Assembly: GCF_042466415.1 (NCBI RefSeq)
Contig: NZ_JAXHCH010000002.1
Span: 124,001-188,000 of the forward strand
Source: Albirhodobacter sp042466415
GTDB taxonomy: Bacteria; Pseudomonadota; Alphaproteobacteria; Rhodobacterales; Rhodobacteraceae
Reading direction: 5' to 3'
Length of the DNA: 64,000 nt
The notes below the pieces were generated by a model. It had not been told where the DNA came from. It did not search any database and saw nothing but the letters and a program-made list of their open reading frames with translations. Both the position numbers and the translations under genes were made by a program. Below, one piece after another: positions 53,991 to 62,308 of this stretch; positions within the stretch are counted from its first letter, which is position 1; every line of letters begins with the position of its first letter.

Positions 53991-54131
53991 TTAGAAACGG
54001 TTTTTATGCGTCGTAGAACGGTTTTCTCGTGTCGGAAGTCGGGGCCCTAAATGTCGCGTGAAGGCGTAAGTCATTGATTCATATTGATATCAGTTTGTCT
54101 TAAGACGTAATACCTATGTCGGACGTCAGAG
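53991..54131. repeat. Short direct repeats, possible transposon-end sites
   Basis: TTAGAAACGGTTTTT at 53991 is nearly repeated 22 bases later as GTAGAACGGTTTTCT at 54013. TGTCGGAAGTC at 54030 is repeated as TGTCGGACGTC at 54118. Spaced repeats of about 20 bases just outside a TniB-like gene recall TniA/TnsB binding sites at transposon ends, but no clear terminal inverted repeat was found. Confidence 0.3.
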
Positions 54132-54181
54132 AGTAGTCAGAAACATGAATAGTCTTCCCAAAAAGAAGCAATAGGGTGCGC

Positions 54182-54217
54182 AATGCCTGTCGAGCGTTAA
54201 TTCGCTTGGCAGGCATT
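54182..54217. other. Long hairpin
   Basis: AATGCCTGTCGAGCG pairs with CGCTTGGCAGGCATT around TTAATT, with two mismatches. No T-run follows. It could be a structured site at the island edge or a weak terminator. Confidence 0.5.
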
Positions 54218-54702
54218 GCCTTAGGCTTGGTTCAGGTGCAGGTTTCGTCCGGTTAAGTGGTGTATGGCCCAAGCGAGAGCGCCGAATTCGGGCTGTCTAG
54301 AGATATCTGGGTCAGCTTTGGATGGGATGGATGCGGGCAGTCCTTGTCGGTTGAGGGCAGTTTCTTCCGCAGGCACCATCCCTGCGCCGCAAATCGAAGC
54401 CGGCTCGAGATTGGCTCGTCGATCGCAACTCTCGAATATGCGGAGATAAGAGGCCGGAGCAGAAACAATTCGCATGCGAGACAAGCCGGGCCTTGGCGGA
54501 TTGTGAGGCACGCGCCGGTTTTACGGCTTGGTCGAGGAACTGCCTTTAGGGAGCAGTTGCGGATAGGGGGAAATCCCTGAACCGGTCTGCAAAGCGTGAG
54601 GCGGCGCGCCTTTTTCAGGCGGGTCAGGGAGTGACGCGGTCGCACGCGCTCGGTCAACTCCCGCGCGATGACGCGGGTGCGTTTGGTGCCATGTTGCAGA
54701 GT

Positions 54703-55707
54703 CTAACGCGCCATCAGATCTTCAATTGCCTGATCGAAAAATGCGAAGAATGCCGGATCTGGTGCAGAAGGGGTTGCCGCGCAATGGCCCCATGCGGACG
54801 GAAACGGCCTGAACTCCGCGTTCGGAATTTGGGCGGAGTCGGCCGCGCTGTTTTCCGCGTTGAAATACATATCGGTCTGGGACGGCATCACGATCATTTT
54901 TGCCGTGATGCTTCGCAGCGCAGTTGAGAGATCACCGCTGAAGCGGGCGTTCGCGCTGATGTCCGCATGCTGCCATGTCCAAAGCTTGCACAGCAGATCA
55001 TTGGCGTCCCAGCTCAGATGGTCTTCTTCCCAGTCTGACAGCAAGGCGTCTACGTCTTTGAACCCGCGTTGCGAGTATAGTGCCTTGTCAAAATAAGTGC
55101 TTGAATAGGCCCATCCTGCATAGGCCCGCCCAAACGCGCGAAGCCCTTTCTCAGGCGGAGCATCATAATGCCCCCCATGCCAATCTTGATCTGCGGTCAA
55201 AGCCGCCTTCACGCCCTCCAGAAAGACGTGGTTATGCGTGCTGCATTTGGCGGTGGCGCAAAATGGTAAAGCGCGTGCGACACCATCCCCGCATTGCGCG
55301 GCCCATTCGAATGCCTGGCATCCGCCCATCGACCAACCCGTCACCAGCGCAATCTGCTCAACAGGACATACCGCGTTGACCAGGGCGCGCTGCAGGCGAA
55401 CATTGTCGTGGAGAGTGACTTTGGGAAAATTGGCTCCGGCGAACGCCCCGTCTGTATTGCTGGGGGAGGACGATTCCGAATTGCCGATCAAGCACGGCAC
55501 AAGAATGCAGTGACGCGCCGGATCGAGCGCACGCCCCGCCGCGAAATAAGGCGCGTTGCTGGTTTGCCGACCCGTGTAATAGGTTGGAAAGACCACCAAA
55601 TTATCGCGGTTGGCGTTCAGTTCCCCATAGATTTCAAAGGCGATGTGCAGTTCTGGCACCGTCGTACCCGATTGCAGAGTGAAATTTTTTGCAGTAAAGC
55701 GTCGCAT
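54703..55707 (-). CDS. MetX-like alpha/beta hydrolase (homoserine O-acetyltransferase family)
   Basis: A 334-aa alpha/beta-hydrolase of the MetX family. N-terminus: FTLQSGTTVPELHIAFEIYG. Nucleophile elbow GWSMGGCQAFEWA near residue 144 (Ser). Acid in VMPSQTDMYFNAE near residue 275 and terminal His in PSAWGHCAATPSAPDPAFFA near residue 305. MetX proper carries GPEARLGYET and other substrate-binding motifs I do not see, so a different acyl transfer or hydrolysis is likely. It diverges from a TetR gene 120 bases away. Confidence 0.75.
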   Translation of the reverse strand: MRRFTAKNFTLQSGTTVPELHIAFEIYGELNANRDNLVVFPTYYTGRQTSNAPYFAAGRALDPARHCILVPCLIGNSESSSPSNTDGAFAGANFPKVTLHDNVRLQRALVNAVCPVEQIALVTGWSMGGCQAFEWAAQCGDGVARALPFCATAKCSTHNHVFLEGVKAALTADQDWHGGHYDAPPEKGLRAFGRAYAGWAYSSTYFDKALYSQRGFKDVDALLSDWEEDHLSWDANDLLCKLWTWQHADISANARFSGDLSTALRSITAKMIVMPSQTDMYFNAENSAADSAQIPNAEFRPFPSAWGHCAATPSAPDPAFFAFFDQAIEDLMAR

Positions 55708-55827
55708 TCAAGGGGGACCTTTCTATGGAATTTGCCCTCATGTGATGCCGGAAGGATCACAAAGGGCTTGCGGTGTCTTTGAGGATTGAGACGTCAAGAG
55801 TATCTGCGTCACGCAGCGGGAGGCGGA

Positions 55828-56445
55828 ATGACCAAAGTCGGGCGGCCAAAGCACTCTAACACGCCGCGTGATGTCGCCGTTCTTCTGAAGCAGAGCGCGC
55901 TTGATCTGTTCTCGCGGAAAAATTTTAGTGCCGTAACCATCAAGGAAATCGGTAATGAGGCGGGCGTGACCACCGCCGTGATCTATTACCATTACCGCGA
56001 TAAGAATGACCTGTTTAACGCATCTATCGAACACGCGCTGGAGACGGCGCTGAAGCGATTTGAGCAGGTTAGTGAGGGCACCGATGATCCTGTGAGGTTG
56101 ATCCACGAGTGGCTGCAGCTTCATGTGGAATTGCATAGTGAGATCGCCAAAGTTCTCACACTGGTAATCGATTACAATCATTCGAGCAGCCAAAGCACTC
56201 GCGTTGACGCGGCCATCGCACATTTCTACGACACCGAAAAACGGCTCATCATTGATTGCATCAATAAGGGGCAAACCCTTGGTGTCTTCACGGCCGGAGA
56301 ACCTGAGCACGTAAGCACCTTGATTTCGACATTTCTGGACGGTGCAGTTGTCCGCACCCAGATCGCGGAAGAGTATGACATTGAGCGGGCGATCCAAGAA
56401 TTCGAGCAGACCCTTTGGGCGATTTTGGGCTATGCCGCTACATGA
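55828..56445 (+). CDS. TetR family transcriptional regulator
   Basis: A 205-aa repressor-type regulator. The start at 55828 follows GGGAGGCGGA; a longer frame to 55786 lacks similarity. HTH in the N-terminal 60 residues: FSAVTIKEIGNEAGVTTAVI then YYHYRDKNDLFNASIEHALE. The C-terminal ligand domain is all helical. It diverges from the MetX-like gene and converges with the glutamine synthetase gene; the first is the more likely target. Confidence 0.87.
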   Translation: MTKVGRPKHSNTPRDVAVLLKQSALDLFSRKNFSAVTIKEIGNEAGVTTAVIYYHYRDKNDLFNASIEHALETALKRFEQVSEGTDDPVRLIHEWLQLHVELHSEIAKVLTLVIDYNHSSSQSTRVDAAIAHFYDTEKRLIIDCINKGQTLGVFTAGEPEHVSTLISTFLDGAVVRTQIAEEYDIERAIQEFEQTLWAILGYAAT

Positions 56446-56455
56446 CGCGCATTGT

Positions 56456-56491
56456 GATGTGCGGGCGCCCCATTGAGGGCCCCCGCACATC
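56456..56491. terminator. Shared hairpin terminator between tetR-type and glnT-type genes
   Basis: GATGTGCGGGCGCCC pairs with GGGCCCCCGCACATC around a short loop, with one mismatch. It lies between two convergent genes, just past both stops (56445 and 56501), so it can end transcription both ways. It has no strong T-run. Confidence 0.7.
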
Positions 56492-56500
56492 AGGCGGACT

Positions 56501-57865
56501 TTAGTAGAACTGCATGTAGCGTTTTACTTCCCAGTCAGACACGTGGTTCAGATAGCTCAACCATTCTCCACGCTTGTACTCCAGCCAAGATGCAAACATC
56601 CGGTCGCCAAAGACCGAATTTGCCAGCGCGCTGCCCTCAAACGCGTCAAGCGCTTCTTCCAGTGTTCGAGGCAGTGTCTTGACCCCCAATGCCTCAAGTT
56701 CTTTCGGTGTTTTCTCGTACATATTTTCGAAATGCGGGTTACCTGGGTCTGCCTTTTCCCTGATGCCTTCCAGCCCGGCCGCGATGGTTAAAGCTGCCGC
56801 CAGATAGGGGTTGCACATCGGGTCTACCAACCGTAACTCCATGCGTCCGCCACCGCCTGGAATGCGGATCGTGTTGGTGCGGTTGTTGTTGCCATAGCAC
56901 TGGAAAACGGGCGCCCAAGTAAATCCAGAGTTGCTGCCTTTCAAGATCAAACGCTTATAGCTGTTCACCGTTGGTGCAACGACGGCGCTGAGGGTCGGCA
57001 GATGCTTCAACATTCCCGCCACGAATTGGTAACTGATCTCGGAGATGTCACAGCCGCGCGGGTCTTCGCCCTCCGGCACACATAGGTTCTTTCCGGTCTT
57101 GGCATCGGCAATTGAGATGTTGAAATGCGCGCCACTGCCCGCGTAATTCCCAAAGGGTTTAGGCATAAACGTTGCGAACGCCCCATGCTTGCGTGCAATC
57201 GCGTCAGCCATGCGGCGGAAGAACACGAAACGGTCCGCCGTGGTCAGCGCATCGGAGAAGGCGAAGTCAATTTCGAACTGGCCAATTCCGTCTTCGTGGT
57301 CAAATGAATATACATCCCAACCCAGCTCATTCATCGCATCGACGGTTTCACTAAGCCATCCCATGTTTTCCAGCGCGCGCGGCACGTCATAGGCAGGTTT
57401 AGCAAGGTTATGACGCGTGCTGACAGGCAGCACCTCGCCATCCTCGCCTTCACGGAGGACAAAGAACTCGGCTTCCATGCCGAGATTGATTTTGTAGCCC
57501 ATCGCCTCTGCTTCGGCCAAAACACGTTTCAAGATGTTGCGGCTGCAAGGTTCAAACGGCTTTCCTGCGCACCACAGGTCGCTGGCAAACCACGCAACCT
57601 CGGGTTGCCAGGGTTGAATCATGCAGGAGGCCGGATCGGGATGTGCGCCGACCTCATCATCGCTGATCACCTGCGGCACACCATCCAAAGCCGCCCCCGT
57701 GCACAGCTCTGATCCGTTCATCATGCGTTTAAGATGGGCAATCGGGACCAATTTGGACTTCGATGCACCATGTATATCAACATAGCTCGGCAGTAGATAT
57801 TTGACGCCCTTCTCGGCCAGTTCTGCTTGTAAAATATCGAAATCCGTTGGTTCGCTCATTGTCAT
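56501..57865 (-). CDS. glnT: Type III glutamine synthetase (GlnT) / glutamate-amine ligase family
   Basis: A 454-aa ATP-dependent glutamate-ammonia or glutamate-amine ligase. Seen: SYVDIHGASKSKLVPIAHLK near residue 27 (beta-grasp), GMEAEFFVLR near residue 127 (metal Glu residues), FDHEDGIGQFEIDFAFSDAL near 188, GSGAHFNISI near 240 (His), VAPTVNSYKRL near 295, and RMELRLVDPMCNPYLAAAL near 345. It lacks the adenylylation tail of GlnA. This subfamily includes gamma-glutamylmethylamide synthetases of methylamine use, but no mgs/mgd genes are adjacent. AT-rich promoter-like sequence lies at 57880-57930. Confidence 0.88.
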   Translation of the reverse strand: MTMSEPTDFDILQAELAEKGVKYLLPSYVDIHGASKSKLVPIAHLKRMMNGSELCTGAALDGVPQVISDDEVGAHPDPASCMIQPWQPEVAWFASDLWCAGKPFEPCSRNILKRVLAEAEAMGYKINLGMEAEFFVLREGEDGEVLPVSTRHNLAKPAYDVPRALENMGWLSETVDAMNELGWDVYSFDHEDGIGQFEIDFAFSDALTTADRFVFFRRMADAIARKHGAFATFMPKPFGNYAGSGAHFNISIADAKTGKNLCVPEGEDPRGCDISEISYQFVAGMLKHLPTLSAVVAPTVNSYKRLILKGSNSGFTWAPVFQCYGNNNRTNTIRIPGGGGRMELRLVDPMCNPYLAAALTIAAGLEGIREKADPGNPHFENMYEKTPKELEALGVKTLPRTLEEALDAFEGSALANSVFGDRMFASWLEYKRGEWLSYLNHVSDWEVKRYMQFY

Positions 57866-58254
57866 ATCCCTGTGAAAGTTTTTGTTATTCGTAATAATAG
57901 ATTGATCGATTAATTAATTTTGTCAAGCCATGGATCAGGCGGATTGCGCGCGTGACGCGGAGAGGGCTGTTTGAGAGGGTATGAGATCAGCCGAGGCGAC
58001 GACGCTGTCGGCGACGGGGCTTTGCGAGGACGCGCGATCGACCGTCGCATTGCTTGCGGTGCGCGAGATGCCAAGAGGGCGCGTCGCCGCGCGCATCTGG
58101 GAGACGGAGCGCGAAATTTCGGGGCGTTGTCAGGAAGGGCCGTAAGAGATGCGGCCTGCGCCGAGGTCTCGCGAGCTCGGTCTTGGGGCAGCTATGCCTG
58201 CACAAGTGAGGTCTCCGGCGCCGCAGATCGGAGGCGCCGGAGGTGAATGGGTGA
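57866..58254. other. Intergenic region glnT / gnd
   Basis: 389 bases. The part next to glnT (57870-57935) is AT-rich and should hold its promoter (TAATAATAG, TTAATTAATTTTG). The middle is GC-rich without a gene. A perfect 10-base hairpin at 58212-58241 lies beyond the gnd stop. Confidence 0.5.
58212..58241 (-). terminator. Hairpin past the gnd stop
   Basis: CTCCGGCGCC pairs perfectly with GGCGCCGGAG around a 10-base loop, 14 bases downstream of the gnd stop on the minus strand. There is no T-run, so termination is only likely. Confidence 0.5.
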
Positions 58255-59658
58255 TTATTTCGCGGCCCAAGGGCCGTGCTGATCGGTGCGCGCGTCATCC
58301 AAGCGGACGAACCCGTGCAAGCCGAAGAAATCACGTTGGCCTTGGATCATGTTCGCCGTCCCGCGTTCGGTGCGCATCGTGTCGAAATACGCCAGTGCTG
58401 CGCTAAGGGCAGGGGCTGGGCATCCGTTCAACGCAGCAATCGATGCGACCTGACGCAGGGCGCCATGCGTCTCCTTCAGCTTGCCCGAGAAGAACGGCGC
58501 CGCCATGAGCGAACGATCGGGCGCTTGCGCGAGGGCGCTTGCCATGTCGTCGAGCATCGCAGAGCGAATGATGCAGCCTTCACGCCAGACGCGCGCAATC
58601 GCTGGCAAATCCAACGACCAGCCAAATTGCGCCGAGGCTGCCGCGATCATCTCGAAACCTTGGGCGTAGCACAGGATTTTACCCGCGATGAGGGCTTGCT
58701 CCAACATTTCGACGGGCAGGGTAGCACCATCAATGGCTTGCGGTGCTTTGCCATAGATTGCTTCCATGTCACCGCGTTGATCTTTGCGCGCCGACATATT
58801 CCGCGCGACGACAGCCGCCTCGATGACGGGGATCGCCGCGCCAAGATGCTGCGCCTCAATGGCCGTCCAGCGGCCGGTGCCTTTTTGACCCGCCGAATCC
58901 TTGATGACCTCAAGCAAAGGGCCGCCTGACTGGGTATCCTGGGCCTTCGCGACCTTACCGGAAATCTCGATCAGGTAAGACTGCAAGATGCCCTCATTCC
59001 AGCCCTCAAAAATCGTGCCGATTGCATCAGCATCCATCCCGAGGCCGTCGCGCATGAGGCCGTAGACCTCTGCGATCAATTGCATATCGGCGTATTCGAT
59101 ACCGTTATGGACTGCTTTGACGAAATGGCCGGAGCCTTCCTCGCCCATCCAATCGGCGCAAGCGCTATCGCCATGTTTGGCCGCGATGGCTTGTAGGATG
59201 TGCCCGACACGGTCCCACAGCGCGCGTGGCCCACCGCCCATGATGGCCGGGCCGTGGCGCGCGCCTTCTTCGCCGCCCGAGACGCCGATCCCGAGGAAGG
59301 GCTGTGTAAGGGCGCGCATCCGACGGTTGGTGTCGTGGAAGTTTGCGTTGCCCGCGTCGATGATCAGGTCCTCCGCCTCCAAAAGCGGCAAGAGCGCGTC
59401 AATCTGATCGTCGACGGGGTGTCCTGCGGGCACCATGAGGATGATGGCACGCGGCGTTGCCAGCGCCGCCACGAACTCTTTGAGAGTTTCGGTGGGTGTG
59501 ATCCGCGCGGCGAGATCGCCTGCGGTCTCGAAAAATGTTTTGGTGGTCGCCGTTGTCCGGTTCCAGACTGCGATGTCATGGCCCTTTTCAGCGATGTTCA
59601 GCGCTAGCGCCGAGCCCATCGTTCCAAGGCCGATCAGGCCGATTTCACTTTTTGTCAT
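58255..59658 (-). CDS. gnd: 6-phosphogluconate dehydrogenase (decarboxylating)
   Basis: Oxidises 6-phosphogluconate to ribulose 5-phosphate with release of CO2 and NADPH in the pentose phosphate pathway. The 467-aa length is the long, dimeric form. Cofactor loop GLIGLGTMGSALALNIAEKG at the N-terminus with NRTT for NADP phosphate near residue 33; IGVSGGEEGARHGPAIMGGG near 127; catalytic HFVKAVHNGIEYADMQLIAE near 180 (Lys, Asn, Glu); QKGTGRWTAIEAQHLG near 255; and RTERGTANMIQGQRDFFGLH near the C-terminus. It diverges from the gluconate genes at 59894. Confidence 0.96.
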   Translation of the reverse strand: MTKSEIGLIGLGTMGSALALNIAEKGHDIAVWNRTTATTKTFFETAGDLAARITPTETLKEFVAALATPRAIILMVPAGHPVDDQIDALLPLLEAEDLIIDAGNANFHDTNRRMRALTQPFLGIGVSGGEEGARHGPAIMGGGPRALWDRVGHILQAIAAKHGDSACADWMGEEGSGHFVKAVHNGIEYADMQLIAEVYGLMRDGLGMDADAIGTIFEGWNEGILQSYLIEISGKVAKAQDTQSGGPLLEVIKDSAGQKGTGRWTAIEAQHLGAAIPVIEAAVVARNMSARKDQRGDMEAIYGKAPQAIDGATLPVEMLEQALIAGKILCYAQGFEMIAAASAQFGWSLDLPAIARVWREGCIIRSAMLDDMASALAQAPDRSLMAAPFFSGKLKETHGALRQVASIAALNGCPAPALSAALAYFDTMRTERGTANMIQGQRDFFGLHGFVRLDDARTDQHGPWAAK

Positions 59659-59893
59659 GGGCGCTGAACCCCTTCGCTGTTAAGATTGACGCGGTAGAAC
59701 GACGGTGTCGTCGCTCTCTCAAGCAGGGTCTACATAGGCTTGTGCGTAAAAATATTCGAGACTGTTTAAGGGTAAATTTGTTTTTTGACGAGGCGGACCG
59801 AGCCTTTCGTGACAAGGCAGTGGGCCGCGTTTTGAGGGTATCGACGCGTAAATTAACCGGGGCGTCGTTCAGGGAGCGAGGAAAGGGAGTGGC

Positions 59894-60661
59894 ATGAGCC
59901 TTCAATTATTCGATTTAACAGGAAAACGGGCGCTGATCACAGGATCTTCGCAGGGGATCGGGGCGGCTCTTGCGGCCGGTCTTGCGGCGGCGGGGGCGTC
60001 GATTGTCCTCAATGGGCGGGATCGCGACAAACTTTCGGCGATGGCGGCGGCGATCCGCGCGCAGGGCGGAGAGGTCGAGTGTTTGGCGTTCGATGTGACG
60101 GACCACGCATCTGTGCGCGCCGCGGTGGACGGGTTCGAGGCGCAGACCGGTGCGATTGACATTTTGATCAATAACGCAGGGATGCAGCACCGCGGGCCGC
60201 TCGAAGAATTTCCGGCAGACGCGTTCGAGCGGTTGTTGCAGACCAATGTCGCGTCGGTGTTTCATGTGGGGCAGGCGGTTGCGAGGCATATGATCACGCG
60301 CGGTGCGGGCAAGATCGTCAATATCTGTTCGGTGCAGACCGCGCTCGCGCGCCCGGGCATCGCTCCCTACACGGCCACCAAGGGCGCTGTTGCCAATCTG
60401 ACGAAGGGGATGGCGACGGACTGGGCGAAATACGGGCTACAGTGCAATGGCCTCGCCCCCGGATATTTTGAGACACCGCTCAATCAAGCGCTCGTCGATG
60501 ATCCCGAGTTTAGCGCGTGGTTGGCCAAGCGGACGCCCGCGGGGCGGTGGGGGAAGGTCGAAGAACTGATCGGAGCAGCAATTTTCCTGTCGTCCGAGGC
60601 ATCTTCCTTTGTCAACGGCACGACGATTTACGTCGACGGCGGCATCACGGCGTCGCTATGA
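59894..60661 (+). CDS. idnO: SDR oxidoreductase, gluconate 5-dehydrogenase-like
   Basis: A 255-aa classical short-chain dehydrogenase. Cofactor loop TGSSQGIG near residue 16, NGRD near 40 (NADP preference), DVT near 63, NNAGMQHRGPLEEFPADAFE near 90, catalytic Ser in NICSVQTALARPGIAPY near 143 and YTATKGAVANLTKGMATDWA near 156 (Tyr, Lys). Close to IdnO/Gno, which interconvert 5-keto-D-gluconate and gluconate. It overlaps gntK by 4 bases, supporting gluconate metabolism. The symbol is given on family and context. Confidence 0.8.
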   Translation: MSLQLFDLTGKRALITGSSQGIGAALAAGLAAAGASIVLNGRDRDKLSAMAAAIRAQGGEVECLAFDVTDHASVRAAVDGFEAQTGAIDILINNAGMQHRGPLEEFPADAFERLLQTNVASVFHVGQAVARHMITRGAGKIVNICSVQTALARPGIAPYTATKGAVANLTKGMATDWAKYGLQCNGLAPGYFETPLNQALVDDPEFSAWLAKRTPAGRWGKVEELIGAAIFLSSEASSFVNGTTIYVDGGITASL

Positions 60662-61170
60662 GGGTGGTTGTCATGGGCGTAAGCGGATGCGGTAAAAGCA
60701 CGATCGCGGAGCTCCTTGCCGCGCGGATCGGGGGCGTGTTTGTTGATGGGGATGCGCTGCACCCGCAGGCCAACATCGACAAGATGGCACGCGGGGAGCC
60801 GCTCGACGACGCGGATCGCTTGCCGTGGTTGCGGCGGGTCGGAGGGGTCTTCCGGCGCGGCGCGGCAGAGGACGCCGCGGAGTTGAGCGCGCCCTGCGTG
60901 ATCGCATGTTCGGCGCTCAAGCGTCGCTACCGAGATCTGATCGCGGCCGAGGCGGGGGGGCGAGTCGAGTTCTTGTATCTGCAAGGCAGTCGCGACGTCT
61001 TATTGCGCCGCATGGCGCAGCGGACACGCCATTTCATGCCGCTTTCGCTGCTCGACAGCCAATTGGCAAGCTTGGAGGAGCCAGCGCCCGATGAGACCGC
61101 AGTGACACTTTCTGTCGATCTCACCCCCGAGCAGATCGTGGCGGCGTTTCTGGCCTCTTTGCAGGGATAA
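60658..61170 (+). CDS. gntK: Gluconokinase
   Basis: Phosphorylates gluconate to 6-phosphogluconate, the substrate of the gnd product encoded next door. The start at 60658 overlaps the SDR stop (ATGA); a longer open frame upstream lies inside the SDR. 170 aa, normal. P-loop VMGVSGCGKST near residue 4, FVDGDALHPQANIDKMARGE near 32, DADRLPWL near 54, and ACSALKRRYRD near 83. A terminator follows. Confidence 0.93.
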   Translation: MRVVVMGVSGCGKSTIAELLAARIGGVFVDGDALHPQANIDKMARGEPLDDADRLPWLRRVGGVFRRGAAEDAAELSAPCVIACSALKRRYRDLIAAEAGGRVEFLYLQGSRDVLLRRMAQRTRHFMPLSLLDSQLASLEEPAPDETAVTLSVDLTPEQIVAAFLASLQG

Positions 61171-61177
61171 TACATAA

Positions 61178-61207
61178 AAAGGCCCCGAAAAGAATTGGGG
61201 CCTTTCG
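61178..61207. terminator. Bidirectional terminator between gntK and phyR
   Basis: AAAGGCCCC pairs with GGGGCCTTT around a 9-base loop, with A-rich sequence on one side and T on the other. It lies between the convergent gntK and phyR genes. Confidence 0.85.
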
Positions 61208-61227
61208 GTATCATCGATGCGGTGTGA

Positions 61228-62040
61228 TCAGGCGATCAGCGTCTCTGTCGAGGCGAAGAACATTGCTTGCGAAATCGCGGAGCGGACCTGCGCCTCCGAG
61301 TAAGGCTTGGTGATCACGAAGGCCGGCTCCGGGCGTTCGCCCGTCAACAGGCGCTCGGGGAAGGCGGTGATGAATGTGACGGGAACATCGCCCGCCGTGG
61401 CGAGGATTTCGTTCACGGCTTCGATCCCCGAGGAGCCATCGGCAAGTTGGATGTCCGACAGGATCATATCGGGTCGCTCGGCCTCGAACAGCGCGACGGC
61501 CTCTTCATGCGTGCGCGCGACGCCTGTCACGCGGTGTCCCATATCGGCCACGATAGATTGCAGATCAAGGGCGATGATCGCTTCGTCCTCGATGATCATG
61601 ATCCGGCCCGCGACCGCATCACGCATCTCGTCCGCGGCAACACGCAACAGATATTCAACTTCGTCAGTTTCGATATCCATGATGGTTGCGATTTCTTCAG
61701 GCTCGAATTCTTCAATGGTACGCAGCAAAAGCGCCTCGCGCGTATTCGGTGTCAGCCGCTTGAGGTGTTCTTGGGCGCGTCCTTTAAGGCCAGTCTCACC
61801 CTCCTCAACCGGCGCGCCAGAGCTGGACCAGATTTGGTGGAAGCTGTGGAACAAGGCAACCTTATGGGACAGGCCACGCTGGAACACGGACCGATCTATC
61901 AGCAAAGCTTCGAGTGTCGTCGCAGCATAGCGGTCCCCCCCCGATTGGCTTCCGGTCAGGGCGCGCGCGTAGCGACGCAGGTAAGGCAGCAAATCCGCGA
62001 TGATGCGCGAGAGGTGTTGCGGCGAAGCGTCAGCCGTCAT
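61228..62040 (-). CDS. phyR: General stress response regulator PhyR
   Basis: A 270-aa response regulator with an N-terminal sigma-like domain (residues 1-135, LTPNTREALLLRTIEEFEPE) and a C-terminal receiver (RIMIIEDEAIIALDLQSIVA, phosphoacceptor Asp in MILSDIQLADGSSGIEAV near residue 195, Thr in VTFITAFPE, Lys in VITKPYSE). When phosphorylated, the sigma-like part binds NepR and frees EcfG. It diverges from nepR-ecfG and is preceded by an EcfG-type promoter, so it is probably part of its own regulon. Confidence 0.96.
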   Translation of the reverse strand: MTADASPQHLSRIIADLLPYLRRYARALTGSQSGGDRYAATTLEALLIDRSVFQRGLSHKVALFHSFHQIWSSSGAPVEEGETGLKGRAQEHLKRLTPNTREALLLRTIEEFEPEEIATIMDIETDEVEYLLRVAADEMRDAVAGRIMIIEDEAIIALDLQSIVADMGHRVTGVARTHEEAVALFEAERPDMILSDIQLADGSSGIEAVNEILATAGDVPVTFITAFPERLLTGERPEPAFVITKPYSEAQVRSAISQAMFFASTETLIA

Positions 62041-62071
62041 GATGTTTCCTCATATTTTTCTGTTTATCTCG

Positions 62072-62097
62072 GGAACAAAACGTCCGTCATCGAGTTT
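62072..62097 (+). promoter_or_regulatory. Candidate EcfG promoter for nepR-ecfG
   Basis: GGAAC at 62072-62076, 17 bases, then GTTT at 62094-62097. It fits the alphaproteobacterial GGAAC-N16/17-cGTT consensus except the first base of the -10. It overlaps the opposite-strand promoter of phyR. Confidence 0.6.
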
Positions 62098-62103
62098 AGT
62101 TCC
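62079..62103 (-). promoter_or_regulatory. EcfG promoter for phyR
   Basis: On the minus strand GGAAC (62103-62099), 16 bases, CGTT (62082-62079): a perfect match to the EcfG consensus, 39 bases before the phyR start. Confidence 0.8.
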
Positions 62104-62152
62104 ATAGGTCAGATAGTTTTTGCACAGAAAAATGCCCGGAGTAAGCCAGAAC

Positions 62153-62308
62153 ATGAAGCACAATAATCAAGATAATGATTTGGATCGCCAGATCGAAGTG
62201 AACCTGCGCCGGGTGTTTCAGGAAAAGATTTCGGAGCCTGTTCCAGATAAATTCTTGCAACTTCTCAAAGAGTTGAAAGATCAGGAAGACCAGCATGACC
62301 GCGCATGA
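62153..62308 (+). CDS. nepR: Anti-sigma factor NepR
   Basis: A 51-aa anti-sigma factor that holds EcfG inactive until PhyR takes it away. The core DRQIEVNLRRVFQEKISEPV with PDKFLQLLKEL is the NepR signature (two helices around EPVPDKF). The start at 62153 has GGAG eleven bases upstream; in-frame ATG 62132 and TTG 62120 are alternatives. It overlaps the ecfG start by 14 bases. Confidence 0.9.
   Translation: MKHNNQDNDLDRQIEVNLRRVFQEKISEPVPDKFLQLLKELKDQEDQHDRA

Larger units (their letters stand above)
53962..54702. other. Gene-poor right part of the accessory region
   Basis: About 740 bases with no supported gene. 53990-54131 carries short repeats (described separately) and 54182-54217 a strong hairpin. 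The rest (54220-54700) is more GC-rich; short frames are open on both strands but none has a recognisable protein. It may be decayed gene sequence next to the island edge. Confidence 0.45.

Noticed and set aside
54221..54657. Overlapping short frames on both strands, considered as a TniQ remnant
   Set aside because: A few Cys-containing words recalled TniQ zinc fingers, but the order and spacing do not fit, and no frame is better than its neighbours.
57971..58246. 91-codon plus-strand frame between glnT and gnd
   Set aside because: Very Arg/Ala/Gly-rich, no start signal, and it covers a hairpin terminator.
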